64,000 bases of DNA, from positions 2,170,001 to 2,234,000 of the forward strand of contig NZ_AP022583.1 in NCBI RefSeq assembly GCF_010731635.1. Reading direction: 5' to 3'. Every line of letters begins with the position of its first letter. Position 1 is the first letter of the stretch. Below, piece by piece: positions 19,362-28,069 of this stretch. Both the position numbers and the translations under genes were made by a program. The DNA comes from Mycobacterium noviomagense. Its GTDB lineage: Bacteria > Actinomycetota > Actinomycetes > Mycobacteriales > Mycobacteriaceae. The notes under the pieces were generated by a model, which saw nothing but the letters and a program-made list of their open reading frames with translations, did no database searches and was not told the DNA's origin.

Positions 19362-20261
19362 ATGACGATCAGCGGACCCATCCAGCATGTTGAGCGCCCG
19401 GTCGCCGACCCGCCAGTCAGGAAGCCGCGGCGTCGCAGGGCGCGACGAGCCGGTATCGACGACGGCTTGATGGGTGTAGCACTGCTGGCGGGACCCGCCA
19501 ACGTGATCATGCAGTTGGCGCGCCCCGGGGTCGGTTACGGCGTGCTGGAAAGCCGGGTGGAAAGCGGCCGGGTCGACTTGCACCCGATCAAGCGAGCACG
19601 CACCACGTTCACCTATCTTGCGGTGGCCACCGCGGGTACCGAGGCTCAGAAGCTGGCGTTCAGACGAGCAGTCAACCGAGCGCACGCCCAGGTGTACTCC
19701 ACACCCGAGAGCCCCGTGCAGTACAACGCGTTCGACCCCGACCTGCAGCTGTGGGTGGGAGCGTGTCTGTACAAGGGCGCCGTCGATATCCACCGCATCT
19801 TTATCGGCGAGATGGACGACGAGGAGGCCGAACGCCACTATCGCGAGGGAATGGCGTTGGGCACCACACTGCAGGTGCCGCCGGAGATGTGGCCACCGGA
19901 TCGCCACGCGTTCGACAAGTACTGGCACGAGTCGCTGGACAAGGTGCACATCGACGACGCCGTGCGCGAGTACCTGTATCCGATTGCCGCCGGCCGGATG
20001 CCGGGCGTGAGGCTGCCCGGCCCGCTGCAGCGCTGGTTGGACGGGATCGCGCTGCTGATCACCACGGGCTTTCTGCCGCAACGGTTCCGCGACGAGATGC
20101 GGTTTCCGTGGGATGCCGCCAAGCAACGACGCTTCGACCGGCTGATGGCGTTGCTGCGCACGGTGAACCACCTCATGCCGCGATTCGTGCGGCAGTTCCC
20201 GTTCAACGTTTTGCTGTGGGATCTCGACCGGCGGATCAGGACGGGCCGCCCGCTGGTGTGA
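19362..20261 (+). CDS. DUF2236 / MpaB-type oxygenase-like protein
   Basis: A 299-residue protein of the DUF2236 family (ER-bound oxygenase mpaB/latex-clearing-like), equivalent to Rv0276. Seen features are a basic N-terminus (VRKPRRRRARRAG), GPANVIMQLARPGVGYGVLES, the TFTYLAVATAGTEAQ region and VNRAHAQVYS. A central charged stretch, MDDEEAERHYREGMALG, follows. Heme-binding histidines known in this family would correspond to conserved His in the VNRAHAQV and DRHAFDKYWHESL regions. The reaction is unknown. A candidate promoter lies just upstream and a TetR gene is divergent. Confidence 0.8.
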   Translation: MTISGPIQHVERPVADPPVRKPRRRRARRAGIDDGLMGVALLAGPANVIMQLARPGVGYGVLESRVESGRVDLHPIKRARTTFTYLAVATAGTEAQKLAFRRAVNRAHAQVYSTPESPVQYNAFDPDLQLWVGACLYKGAVDIHRIFIGEMDDEEAERHYREGMALGTTLQVPPEMWPPDRHAFDKYWHESLDKVHIDDAVREYLYPIAAGRMPGVRLPGPLQRWLDGIALLITTGFLPQRFRDEMRFPWDAAKQRRFDRLMALLRTVNHLMPRFVRQFPFNVLLWDLDRRIRTGRPLV

Positions 20262-20331
20262 CAGCGTCCGAGTCATACCGACCAGGTCGCCTGCGAAGCC
20301 AGACTAAGCACTTTGGCGTAGGGTCGGTCGA

Positions 20332-21240
20332 GTGCGTAGCGAAAATGACACCTGGGACATCACGACAAGCGTCGGTTCGACCGCGTTATTTGTGGCCACC
20401 GCAAGAGCATTGGAGGCCCAGAAGCATGACCCGTTGTCCGTCGACCCATTCGCCGAGGTGTTCTGCCGCGCAGTGGGCGGTCCCGCGGCCGACGTCCTCG
20501 ATGGCAAAGCGTTCGAACACCCGCTGAAGACAACGGACTTCGGCGAACATTTTGTGAACTTCCAGGGCGCGCGCACCAAGTATTTCGACGAGTACTTCGG
20601 TCGCGCCGCAGACGCCGGCGTGCGGCAGATCGCCATCTTGGCCGCGGGGCTGGACTCGCGGGCCTATCGGTTGCCGTGGCCCGACGGGACGACGATCTTC
20701 GAGTTGGACCAACCGCAGGTGCTGGAGTTCAAACGCGAGGTGCTCGCCGAGCACGGCGCCAAGCCCAAGGCCGAGCGCCGCGACGTGGCCGTCGACCTGC
20801 GCGAAGACTGGCCACAAGCGCTGCGCGACAGCGGATTTGACCCCGCCAAGCCGTCGGCCTGGATTGTCGAGGGTCTGCTGATCTACTTGCCCGCCACCGC
20901 GCAGCAGCAACTGTTCAGCGGCGTCGACGCGTTGGCGGCAGCGGGTAGCCACATCGCCGTCGAAGATGGGGCGCCGCTGCCGGCGCAGGAGTACGCCGCC
21001 AAGGTTGAGGAGGAACGCGAGGCCGTGGCTCGAGGCGAGCAGCGCTTGTTCTTCCAGTTGATCTACAACGAGCACTTCGCCCTGGCCGACCGGTGGTTGA
21101 GTGAGCACGGCTGGATCCCGGAGGCGACCCCGCTGGCCGACTACCTACGCGAGCTCGGCCGGCCCGTGCCGGGACCGGAGAATACCGCGGCCGGGCCGAT
21201 GGTCTCCCGCAACACTCTGGTCAGCGCCGTCAAGGACTGA
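20332..21240 (+). CDS. S-adenosylmethionine-dependent methyltransferase (Rv0281-like)
   Basis: A 302-residue class I methyltransferase of the leucine carboxyl methyltransferase/TIGR00027 group that is strongly expanded in mycobacteria. The length equals Rv0281. SAM-binding features are [15 protein letters not shown] (about residue 104), an [11 protein letters not shown] acidic motif and [13 protein letters not shown]. The substrate is unknown, and a cytoplasmic location is expected. GTG at 20332 follows a weak ribosome site. Confidence 0.9.
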   Translation: MRSENDTWDITTSVGSTALFVATARALEAQKHDPLSVDPFAEVFCRAVGGPAADVLDGKAFEHPLKTTDFGEHFVNFQGARTKYFDEYFGRAADAGVRQIAILAAGLDSRAYRLPWPDGTTIFELDQPQVLEFKREVLAEHGAKPKAERRDVAVDLREDWPQALRDSGFDPAKPSAWIVEGLLIYLPATAQQQLFSGVDALAAAGSHIAVEDGAPLPAQEYAAKVEEEREAVARGEQRLFFQLIYNEHFALADRWLSEHGWIPEATPLADYLRELGRPVPGPENTAAGPMVSRNTLVSAVKD

Positions 21241-21308
21241 GCTGTCGCCACTCTGTGTTTAGGGTGTCGCTGGTGCATCTCCTGTTCACATACGGCACCT
21301 TGCGTGAC

Positions 21309-22763
21309 CTATAGCTGCGCCCAGACGATCTTGGTTTGCAGGTACGTTTCCAGACCCGCTTTGCCGGATTCAAGACCCCAACCCGACTGCTTGTAGCCGC
21401 CGAACGGCATGGAGTGGTCGAACTGCATCTGGCAGTTCAGCCCCACGGTTCCGGCCTTGAGCCGCTTGGCAATTCGGTGTGCGCGGGCCAGGTTCGTCGT
21501 CCAGGCGGTGGCGGCCAGCCCGTAGGTGGTGTCGTTGGCCAGCGCAACCGCTTCGTCCTCGTCGTCGAACGGCAGCACCGCGACCACCGGCCCGAAAATC
21601 TCCTCCTGAAACAGCCTGCTCGTGGTGGCGACGTTGGTGAGCACGGTGGGATGCACGAAGTAGCCCTTGCGGTCGAGCCGGTGCCCGCCGGTGACGATGT
21701 CGACGCCGTCAGACTTGCCCTGGTCGAGGTAGCCCAGCACCCGGGTCAGCTGCTTTTGGCTGATCAGCGGGCCGATCATGGTGCCCTCGTCCTTGGGGCC
21801 GCCCAGCTGAAGGGTGTTCGCGATATTCGCCAGGCCTTCCACGACCTTCTCGTACACGCCGCGCTGGGCGAAGATCCGTGACCCGCACACACACGCCTGC
21901 CCGGAGTGGATGAACGTGCCGAAGGCCGCCATCGGGATGGCCGCGTTCAGGTCGGCGTCGTCGAAGATCAGCACCGGCGACTTGCCGCCGAGCTCCAACG
22001 TCACCTTCTTGAGGTTGCTTGAGCCGGCCGCATGGACGATTTCCCGGCCGACTTCGGTCGATCCGGTGAACGCAACCTTGTCGACGTCGGGGTGCGCAGT
22101 GATCGCCGCGCCGGCGGTGTGCCCGTAGCCGAGCAGCAAATTCGCGACACCGTCGGGCACCCCGGCTTCGCGCAGGATGTTGTCCAACACCAACGCCGAC
22201 AGCGGAGTCTCCTCGGCGGGTTTGACGACGCTGCTGCAGCCCGCCGCGAGCGCCGGCGCGAGCTTGCAGCAGAAATTGAAGACCGGCCCATTCCACGGAA
22301 AGATCAGCCCGACCACGTCGTAGGGCTCTTTGAGGGTGTAGGCGTGCTGGTGGGAGTCGATGCCGGTGAGACCGCCGGTGTGCACGTCGGCGGCGATGCC
22401 CTCGATCTTGGTGCACCAGCCGGCGTAGTAGCGGAAGAACTCCGAACCGACGGTCACCGTTCCCTGGGCTTGCAGTGGGGTCATGCCGGCGTTGAGCGAT
22501 TCGAGCTCGGCCAGGATCTCGGCGTTCTGGTCGATCAGCTCGCCGACCCGCCACAGGATCTTGGCCCGCTCGCTGGGTGCCATGTCCCGCCACACGCCCG
22601 ACTCGGCGGTTTCTTTCGCCCGGGCCACCGCCTCGTTGACGGCTTCCGGGCCGCAGTCTTTGAACTCGGTGATCTGCTCTTCAGTGGCTGGATTGAAAAC
22701 CGGGATCTCGTCACCGGTGCCTGGTCGTTTGCGAACCTCGTCCAGCACAGCCTGCACCGACAT
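21309..22763 (-). CDS. NAD(P)-dependent aldehyde dehydrogenase
   Basis: A 484-residue aldehyde dehydrogenase. Key residues are visible: VTLELGGKSPVLIFD with the general-base Glu near residue 255, and FIHSGQACVCGSR with the nucleophilic Cys near residue 290. FQEEIFGPVVAVLPF is near residue 387. The NAD-binding FTGSTEVGREI motif is near 231. It oxidises an unknown aldehyde to the acid. It sits upstream, in minus-strand order, of nothing obvious: its neighbour, the LacI regulator gene (22847-23848), lies just upstream in the same direction with about 80 bases between. It may therefore be regulated by or co-transcribed with that regulator. Confidence 0.92.
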   Translation of the reverse strand: MSVQAVLDEVRKRPGTGDEIPVFNPATEEQITEFKDCGPEAVNEAVARAKETAESGVWRDMAPSERAKILWRVGELIDQNAEILAELESLNAGMTPLQAQGTVTVGSEFFRYYAGWCTKIEGIAADVHTGGLTGIDSHQHAYTLKEPYDVVGLIFPWNGPVFNFCCKLAPALAAGCSSVVKPAEETPLSALVLDNILREAGVPDGVANLLLGYGHTAGAAITAHPDVDKVAFTGSTEVGREIVHAAGSSNLKKVTLELGGKSPVLIFDDADLNAAIPMAAFGTFIHSGQACVCGSRIFAQRGVYEKVVEGLANIANTLQLGGPKDEGTMIGPLISQKQLTRVLGYLDQGKSDGVDIVTGGHRLDRKGYFVHPTVLTNVATTSRLFQEEIFGPVVAVLPFDDEDEAVALANDTTYGLAATAWTTNLARAHRIAKRLKAGTVGLNCQMQFDHSMPFGGYKQSGWGLESGKAGLETYLQTKIVWAQL

Positions 22764-22846
22764 TGATGTCCCCTTCTCGCGTCTTTGCGGACGTTCTCGA
22801 AGCCGTAGGTTATGCGCTTAACCACGGGATGTCTAGGGCACCCGGT

Positions 22847-23848
22847 TTACGTCGAGGCGCGCACGATCAGCCGGGCGATGTCGGTGGGCTGCGGGGGCGC
22901 CGGCGCGGGATATCCGAGTTCGGTGAGGACGGCAGCGATCGCGGCGTCGGCGACGGCGGTGGGATTGAACTCCACCGTGGTCAGAGGCGGCGAACTGATC
23001 TCGCCCATCGGAGTGGCGTCGACGCCGATGACGGCGAGGTCGCGTGGGCAGCGCAGCCCTGCCTCGCGGATGCCGTAGAGGACTAGGTGCGCGATCTCGT
23101 CACTTTGCGCGCAGACCGCGGTGACGCCGTCGGCCACCCAGCGGGCGACCACGTCGGCAGCGCTGTCCACCGTGACGTCGTCGACCTTGACGGGCGGCAG
23201 ACTGTGGGCCCGGGCGGCGCGAGCAACACCCTCGAGCCAAAAGTCGCCCAGTGCACGCCATTTGGCGATCGCAGTGTAGGCAAATGCAATTCGTCGGTGG
23301 CCTCGCGCTACTAGGTGGTCGACGCGCAGCGCGCCGACGGACAGATGCTGATCGCCCAGCGCGGGCAACGTCCCGATCTCGATGTAGGGAACGTTGGCGT
23401 CGCGCACCGCGCTCAGCGCACCACTGCTCAGTGGAAAGAGGCTGGTGACGGCAATCGGGTCAAGATTCTCGACCGCGTCGACCGCATGCTGGTCATCCTC
23501 GGTCTCGAAAATCTGTACTTGTACCAGGCCGCGGCGCGCCAGCGCGGTGGTCATCCGGCTGCCGGCCTGCATCGGCATGTCACCCACGGCTACCCGTGGG
23601 ACCACATAGAGCACCACACCGCTCTTGCCGCTGGCGAGGTTGCGTGCTGCGGCATTGGGCCGATAGCCCAGCTGTTCGGCGGCGCGATACACCGCTTCCC
23701 GAGTGCGTGCCGAGATGCGTCGACCGCCAGCCCCGTTGAGGACGTAGCTGACCGTTGCGGTCGAAACGCCCGCCAGGCGCGCTACGTCAGCATGCGTGGG
23801 CCGCGTAACTTTGCCTGCGCTGGACACCTCGCCCTCCGCGTCGGCCAT
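22847..23848 (-). CDS. LacI-family transcriptional regulator
   Basis: A 333-residue LacI/GalR regulator. The N-terminal helix-turn-helix and hinge are clear: [22 protein letters not shown] near residues 18-39 (described in parts), then [28 protein letters not shown] type I periplasmic-binding-like sensor domain follows, with VVYPR-like and [21 protein letters not shown] segments. ATG at 23848 is chosen because it directly precedes the DNA-binding domain. The frame stays open upstream through the PPE gene, but that stretch is not LacI-like. Its probable target is the aldehyde dehydrogenase gene downstream or its own promoter. Confidence 0.87.
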   Translation of the reverse strand: MADAEGEVSSAGKVTRPTHADVARLAGVSTATVSYVLNGAGGRRISARTREAVYRAAEQLGYRPNAAARNLASGKSGVVLYVVPRVAVGDMPMQAGSRMTTALARRGLVQVQIFETEDDQHAVDAVENLDPIAVTSLFPLSSGALSAVRDANVPYIEIGTLPALGDQHLSVGALRVDHLVARGHRRIAFAYTAIAKWRALGDFWLEGVARAARAHSLPPVKVDDVTVDSAADVVARWVADGVTAVCAQSDEIAHLVLYGIREAGLRCPRDLAVIGVDATPMGEISSPPLTTVEFNPTAVADAAIAAVLTELGYPAPAPPQPTDIARLIVRAST

Positions 23849-24146
23849 GCCCCATCGTGGCATGACGTACCGGCCGGCATCGGGACCGCCGTCCATTTCG
23901 GGGCCGCGGGCATGGCCCGCCACTGCACCGAGCCAGTGACGCAAGCTGGGCGAAAACTGGGAATCTCCGCATGGTTTGGTCAGGCGTCCCAAATGATTCG
24001 GTGTGTCGAGCCGGCGTGCAGATAGCCTGGCGATCTGTTGCTCAACGAGGACCGTGCTCGGCTCGGCTCGGCTCGTCCAGGTTTCGGGCAGCGCACCAGG
24101 CAGCGATGTCTGCTGCGAGGGCTTCGTAAAGCGCCCGCAACATCGG
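23849..24146. other. Spacer between LacI regulator and PPE gene
   Basis: About 300 bases whose minus-strand frame is open from the PPE gene into the LacI gene. The translated product of this stretch has no PPE, LacI or other recognisable character. I see it as non-coding or as the remains of the PPE tail. Confidence 0.4.
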
Positions 24147-25486
24147 TTACTTGTCCCCGACCCTGCTCCGAGATCGCCCACCAGGTATGGGTAGACGGAA
24201 CTTGTGCGCCCACCGCGCTTTGCGCGCCGACGGTGCCCTCCGTTCCCACGAGCGGCGGTGGCGGCCGGGCGCCCGGCGGGGGTGGAGCGGCGGGAGCAGA
24301 AGCCGACACCGGAACCGAGGCGGGCGCCGGCGCGGAGCTGACGACGGGAGCGGGCCCGGCTGCGGGCGCACTGGGCACCGCTGTGGCGGGCACCGGTGCC
24401 GGCGCGAGCGGAATCGGTGCGGCTACCGGCCGGCACCGCAGCGACCGCGCTGGCCAGGCCTGCCGCACTGCCTGCCACTCCCGCCCCGGCGGCTGCAACG
24501 GGCGCGGCAACCATCGGCGTCGCCAAGCCCAGCGAGTAGATCGGATTGGCCGCAATAAAGGCGGGCAGCAGCGCGGGATTGTTGAGAAGAATCCAGGTCA
24601 AGTCCAGGGTCCGGTGGACGACGAATTGGATGCCGAGAAGCAAGACAGCTTCGGCGAATTGCACCGGATTGTTTGCGTAGTTGGCCAGCATGGCTTCAGC
24701 CCGGGGCAGGAACGTCGCCAGACTCGGCTGCATCGTCTGGAACGAATTCGGTGAGAACGGGTTGAACTGCGGCGGAAATATGGCTTGGAGCCATTGCTCT
24801 GGCGTGGTGGGCAGGGTGGTGCCCATGCCGGGCATGTTGCCCATGCCACCGCCCATGCCAGAGCCGGACCCCATGCCGCCCGAGTTGCCCATGCCCGAAC
24901 CCGACCCCATGCCCGAGCCGTTGTTCCCCATGCCGCTCGAATTGTTCGACTTCATGATCTGGGGTGCCGGTGTGGTCCGTGGCGCCGAAGCGAGCGCGGC
25001 CGTCGACGTCGCTTGATACGTGCTCATGGTTGTCGCGGCCTGAATCCACATCCGCACATAGGCGGCTTCGTTCAGTGCGATCGGAACCGTATTGATACCA
25101 AAGAAGTTCGTCGCCACCGACACCGCCTGGGTGGCGTGGTTGGCGGCCAACTCAGCCAACGTCGGCATCGCGGCCAGTGCGGCGGTATAAGCCGCCGCCG
25201 CAGTCTCGTGTGCGGTGGCTGTGGCAGCGCTGTCAGCGCTCGCTTGCAACAGCCACGCGAGATATGGCGCATGCGCGGCCACGTATTGCTCTGCCGTCGA
25301 CCCCTCCCATGCACCCGCCTGTACAGCGCCCAGCAGGGCGGTGAGTTCGTCTGCCACCGAGGCGTACTCGACGCTCAGCGAGTTCCACGCCCCTGCCGCG
25401 GCAAGTAACGGGCCGGGGCCAGGGCCGCTGGACAGCAGAGCAGAATGCAACTCCGGCGGAAACGCCAGCCAGACCGGCGCCACCAT
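24147..25486 (-). CDS. PPE-family protein, PPE4 paralogue, with apparent compensating frameshifts
   Basis: The N-terminal ~180 residues are a typical PPE domain: PPE at residues 10-12, the [19 protein letters not shown] segment, and [14 protein letters not shown] near residue 127. They are closely similar to the PPE4 protein of the ESX-3 locus in this window. A Gly/Met/Ser repeat follows (about residues 182-222), then an Ala-rich region. Near 24430 the PPE-like composition moves to another frame ([21 protein letters not shown]). Near 24200 it returns to the first frame with [16 protein letters not shown], a typical PPE tail. These two indels compensate, so the frame remains open. The exact 3' end is uncertain. 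No PE partner gene is adjacent. It may be secreted by ESX-3 or be decaying. Confidence 0.7.
24821..24940 (-). repeat. Gly-Met-Ser repeat inside the PPE gene
   Basis: About 120 bases encode irregular tandem units of the type GMG, GSGMG and GNSGGMG, with roughly ten methionines in forty residues. The unit is degenerate at DNA level, with recurrent CCCATGCC on the plus strand. It forms a flexible linker between the PPE domain and the C-terminal region. Confidence 0.7.
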
Positions 25487-25977
25487 GGCCGACCTCGCGC
25501 AACCGAACGCACCGGCGCCACCACACTTCGACGATCAACACCCGACGTCACTGCAGGCTCCCTTCGATTCGGGGCCACCCACCAGCGCCGCAGCTTCAGT
25601 GATCAACGCGGACGGCTGTCTGGTAGGACCGTCGCACATGATTACGCGCCTGCCATCCGCATACACGGATAAATATGCCGATTAACTCCGTCAATTACGG
25701 GTTTATGGCGCTATTATCGCCGCAGCAACCTCAGGCTTGTAACCAGGGGAAGGGCGTTCGGGTGGACGGGTGGTAGCCCGAGGACAACGAGCCATGTCTC
25801 GGAACCGATGCGGCCGCATTACCGACTACCTGAGCGGCGTTCGATCCGGATACCGCGAGCCGGTCCCCCGGGCACCAACAGAACTTCCGTCCGCCAGCAA
25901 GAGCAGAAAAGCGAACCAGTAACGACATTCGTTTTCACTAGCAGGGCCGATCTTAGATATGGTTCCAAAGGGCAAGT

Positions 25978-25992
25978 TGAAAATTGTTTTCA
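25978..25992. promoter_or_regulatory. Zur-like zinc box upstream of eccA3
   Basis: TGAAAATTGTTTTCA is nearly self-complementary and matches the mycobacterial Zur consensus TGAAAATcaTTTTCA in all but the centre. It lies about 190 bases upstream of the eccA3 start. In M. tuberculosis the ESX-3 operon is known to be repressed by Zur in zinc, and this site fits that role. Confidence 0.75.
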
Positions 25993-26111
25993 TCACGGCG
26001 GGCCGGCCCTCGGGAGGCGGAAGGAGGCGGGTGTTACCTCATCGACAGTGGTTGGGCGCCTCGTCCAGCAATGGCAGAGGCCATGAATTAGCCAACTCCG
26101 CATCTCGACAC

Positions 26112-26130
26112 TTAGCTTATGCAATGCTAA
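26112..26130. promoter_or_regulatory. IdeR-like iron box upstream of eccA3
   Basis: TTAGCTTATGCAATGCTAA, 19 bases, agrees with the iron-box consensus TTAGGTTAGGCTAACCTAA at 14 of 19 positions and has TTAGC/GCTAA arms. It ends 48 bases before the GTG start. A further TTAGGTT half-site is at 26142-26148. ESX-3 repression by IdeR in iron is known in M. tuberculosis. Confidence 0.65.
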
Positions 26131-26145
26131 CTTCAGCGAAGTTAG
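26127..26145. promoter_or_regulatory. Perfect 8-3-8 inverted repeat in the eccA3 leader
   Basis: CTAACTTC-AGC-GAAGTTAG is a perfect inverted repeat overlapping the right end of the IdeR-like box and a TTAGGTT half-site. It could be a second operator or an RNA hairpin about 20 bases before the ribosome-binding site. Confidence 0.5.
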
Positions 26146-26178
26146 GTTGCACTAAGAAACCCTGGGAGGGTATGGGCC

Positions 26179-28020
26179 GTGGACGGCGGTGACATGGGGA
26201 CGCTCACGGCTCGTCCCGCTGCTGTTCGGGTAGACGACGACGTCGTCAGCCGGTTTGCCACCTGTTGCCGGGCCCTCGGCCTGACGGTCTACGAGCGCCG
26301 ACGCCCAGCCGACCTCGCCGCGGCCCGTTCCGGATTTTCCGCGCTGACCCGGATCGCGCACGACCACTGCGACGCGTGGACCGGCCTGGCCGCTGCCGGC
26401 GACGCGTCCACCCCAGTGCTCGAATCGATATCACGCACCACCGCTACTGCCGGCCTACTGCAACGCCGGATCGAGTTAGCGCCTGGCGCGCTGGGCTTCC
26501 AGTACGACACCGGGTTGTATTTGCGGTTCCGTGCCAGCGAGCCGGACGATTTCCACCTTGCCTATGCCGCGGCGCTGGCGGCCGACGGGCGATTCGCCGA
26601 CGCGCATCGCCTGGCGTCAGACGTCATGCAACGCCGGCCGGAATGCCGTGAGGCTCGCTGGGTCTCGGCAGCCATCCACCACCGGGCGCAGCGGTGGTCG
26701 GATGTCGTTAAGCTGCTCACGCCGATCGTCAACGACTCTCAACTTGACGAGGTCTTCGCCCACGCAGCCAAGGTCACGCTGGGCATCGCGCTGGCCAGGC
26801 TGGGGATGTTCGCCCCGGCGTTGTCCTACTTGGAAGAACCCGACGGCCCCATCGCCGTCGCGGCGGTCGACGGCGCACTGGCCAAAGCTCTGGTGCTGCG
26901 CGCGCACGTGGACGAGGACAGCGCCAACGAGGTCTTGCAGGACCTCTATGCCGCCCACCCCGAAAACGAGGAGATCGAGCACGCCCTGACCGATCCCAGC
27001 TTCGGGATCGTCACCACCACCGCAGCGCGGATCGAGGCCCGCACCGATCCATGGGATCCCGAAACGGAGCCCAGCCCAGGCGATTTCGTCGACCCCGAGG
27101 CCAAGGAGCGCAAGCGGGTGCTGCTGGCAGAGGCCGAACGCGAGCTCGACGAGTTCATCGGCTTGGACAAGGTCAAAGACCAGGTGGCCCGGTTGAAGAG
27201 CTCAGTCGCCATGGAGGTGGTGCGCAAGCAACGGGGCCTTGAAGTGGCGCAGCGCACCCATCACCTGGTGTTCGCCGGGCCTCCCGGTACTGGTAAGACC
27301 ACGATCGCTCGCGTGATCGCCAAGATCTACTGCGGCTTGGGCTTGTTGAAAAAGGAAAACATCCGAGAGGTCCACCGCGCCGACCTGATCGGCCAGCACA
27401 TCGGCGAGACCGAGGCCAAGACCAACGCGATCATCGACAGCGCATTGGACGGGGTGCTGTTCCTCGACGAGGCCTACGCGTTGGTGGCCACCGGCGCCAA
27501 GAACGACTTCGGCTTGGTCGCCATCGACACGTTGCTGGCCCGGATGGAAAACGACCGCGATCGATTGGTGGTCATCATCGCCGGGTATCGCGCCGATCTG
27601 GACAAGTTCCTCGACACCAACCAAGGCCTGCGGTCGCGGTTCACCCGCAGCATCGACTTCCCGTCGTACAAGCCGGCCGAGTTGATCGAGATCGCGAAGT
27701 TTATGGCCGCCAAGCGCGACAGCGTTTTCGAGCAGGCCGCCCTCGACGACCTCGAAGCGTTGTTCGCGCATCTGGCTAACATCGCCAAACCCGACGCATC
27801 CGGGGTCGAACGTCGCGGGCTGGACATCGCCGGTAACGGCCGGTTCGTGCGCAACGTCGTCGAAAAATCCGAAGAGGAACGCGAATTCCGGCTGGACCAC
27901 TCCGAGCACGCCGAAACCGGCGAGTTCACCGACGAGGAGCTGATGACGATCACCGCCGAAGACGTCCGCAACTCGGTGGAGCCGCTACTGCAAGGCCTCG
28001 GCCTGTTGGAGCCGGCATGA
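26179..28020 (+). CDS. eccA3: ESX-3 secretion AAA+ ATPase EccA3
   Basis: Cytosolic AAA+ ATPase of the ESX-3 type VII system, 613 residues (631 in M. tuberculosis). The N-terminal ~270 residues are a TPR-like helical domain, and the CbxX/CfxQ-type ATPase follows. Walker A is GPPGTGKTT near residue 367, Walker B is VLFLDEAYAL near 425, and a sensor region GLRSRFTRSIDFP is near 483. EccA proteins are thought to release EspG chaperone from PE-PPE substrates. GTG at 26179 is chosen because GGGAGGG lies eight bases upstream. ATG at 26194 is an alternative. It is the first gene of the ESX-3 operon, behind the Zur and IdeR boxes. Confidence 0.95.
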   Translation: MDGGDMGTLTARPAAVRVDDDVVSRFATCCRALGLTVYERRRPADLAAARSGFSALTRIAHDHCDAWTGLAAAGDASTPVLESISRTTATAGLLQRRIELAPGALGFQYDTGLYLRFRASEPDDFHLAYAAALAADGRFADAHRLASDVMQRRPECREARWVSAAIHHRAQRWSDVVKLLTPIVNDSQLDEVFAHAAKVTLGIALARLGMFAPALSYLEEPDGPIAVAAVDGALAKALVLRAHVDEDSANEVLQDLYAAHPENEEIEHALTDPSFGIVTTTAARIEARTDPWDPETEPSPGDFVDPEAKERKRVLLAEAERELDEFIGLDKVKDQVARLKSSVAMEVVRKQRGLEVAQRTHHLVFAGPPGTGKTTIARVIAKIYCGLGLLKKENIREVHRADLIGQHIGETEAKTNAIIDSALDGVLFLDEAYALVATGAKNDFGLVAIDTLLARMENDRDRLVVIIAGYRADLDKFLDTNQGLRSRFTRSIDFPSYKPAELIEIAKFMAAKRDSVFEQAALDDLEALFAHLANIAKPDASGVERRGLDIAGNGRFVRNVVEKSEEEREFRLDHSEHAETGEFTDEELMTITAEDVRNSVEPLLQGLGLLEPA

Positions 28021-28069
28021 CGCGCGCCGGCGACGATGCAGAGCGCAGCGATGAGGAGGAGCGGCGCCA

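Larger units (their letters stand above)
25487..26178. other. Regulatory intergenic region between PPE gene and ESX-3
   Basis: About 690 bases between divergent starts, lower in GC than its surroundings. It holds a Zur-like box (25978-25992), an IdeR-like box (26112-26130) and an overlapping perfect palindrome (26127-26145) just before the eccA3 ribosome site. No gene is recognisable. The part from 25500 to 25950 shows nothing I can name. Confidence 0.6.

Noticed and set aside
22847..25486. A true PPE-LacI fusion protein
   Set aside because: The joining segment of about 100 codons has no domain and a non-coding look. The LacI DNA-binding domain has its own ATG at 23848.
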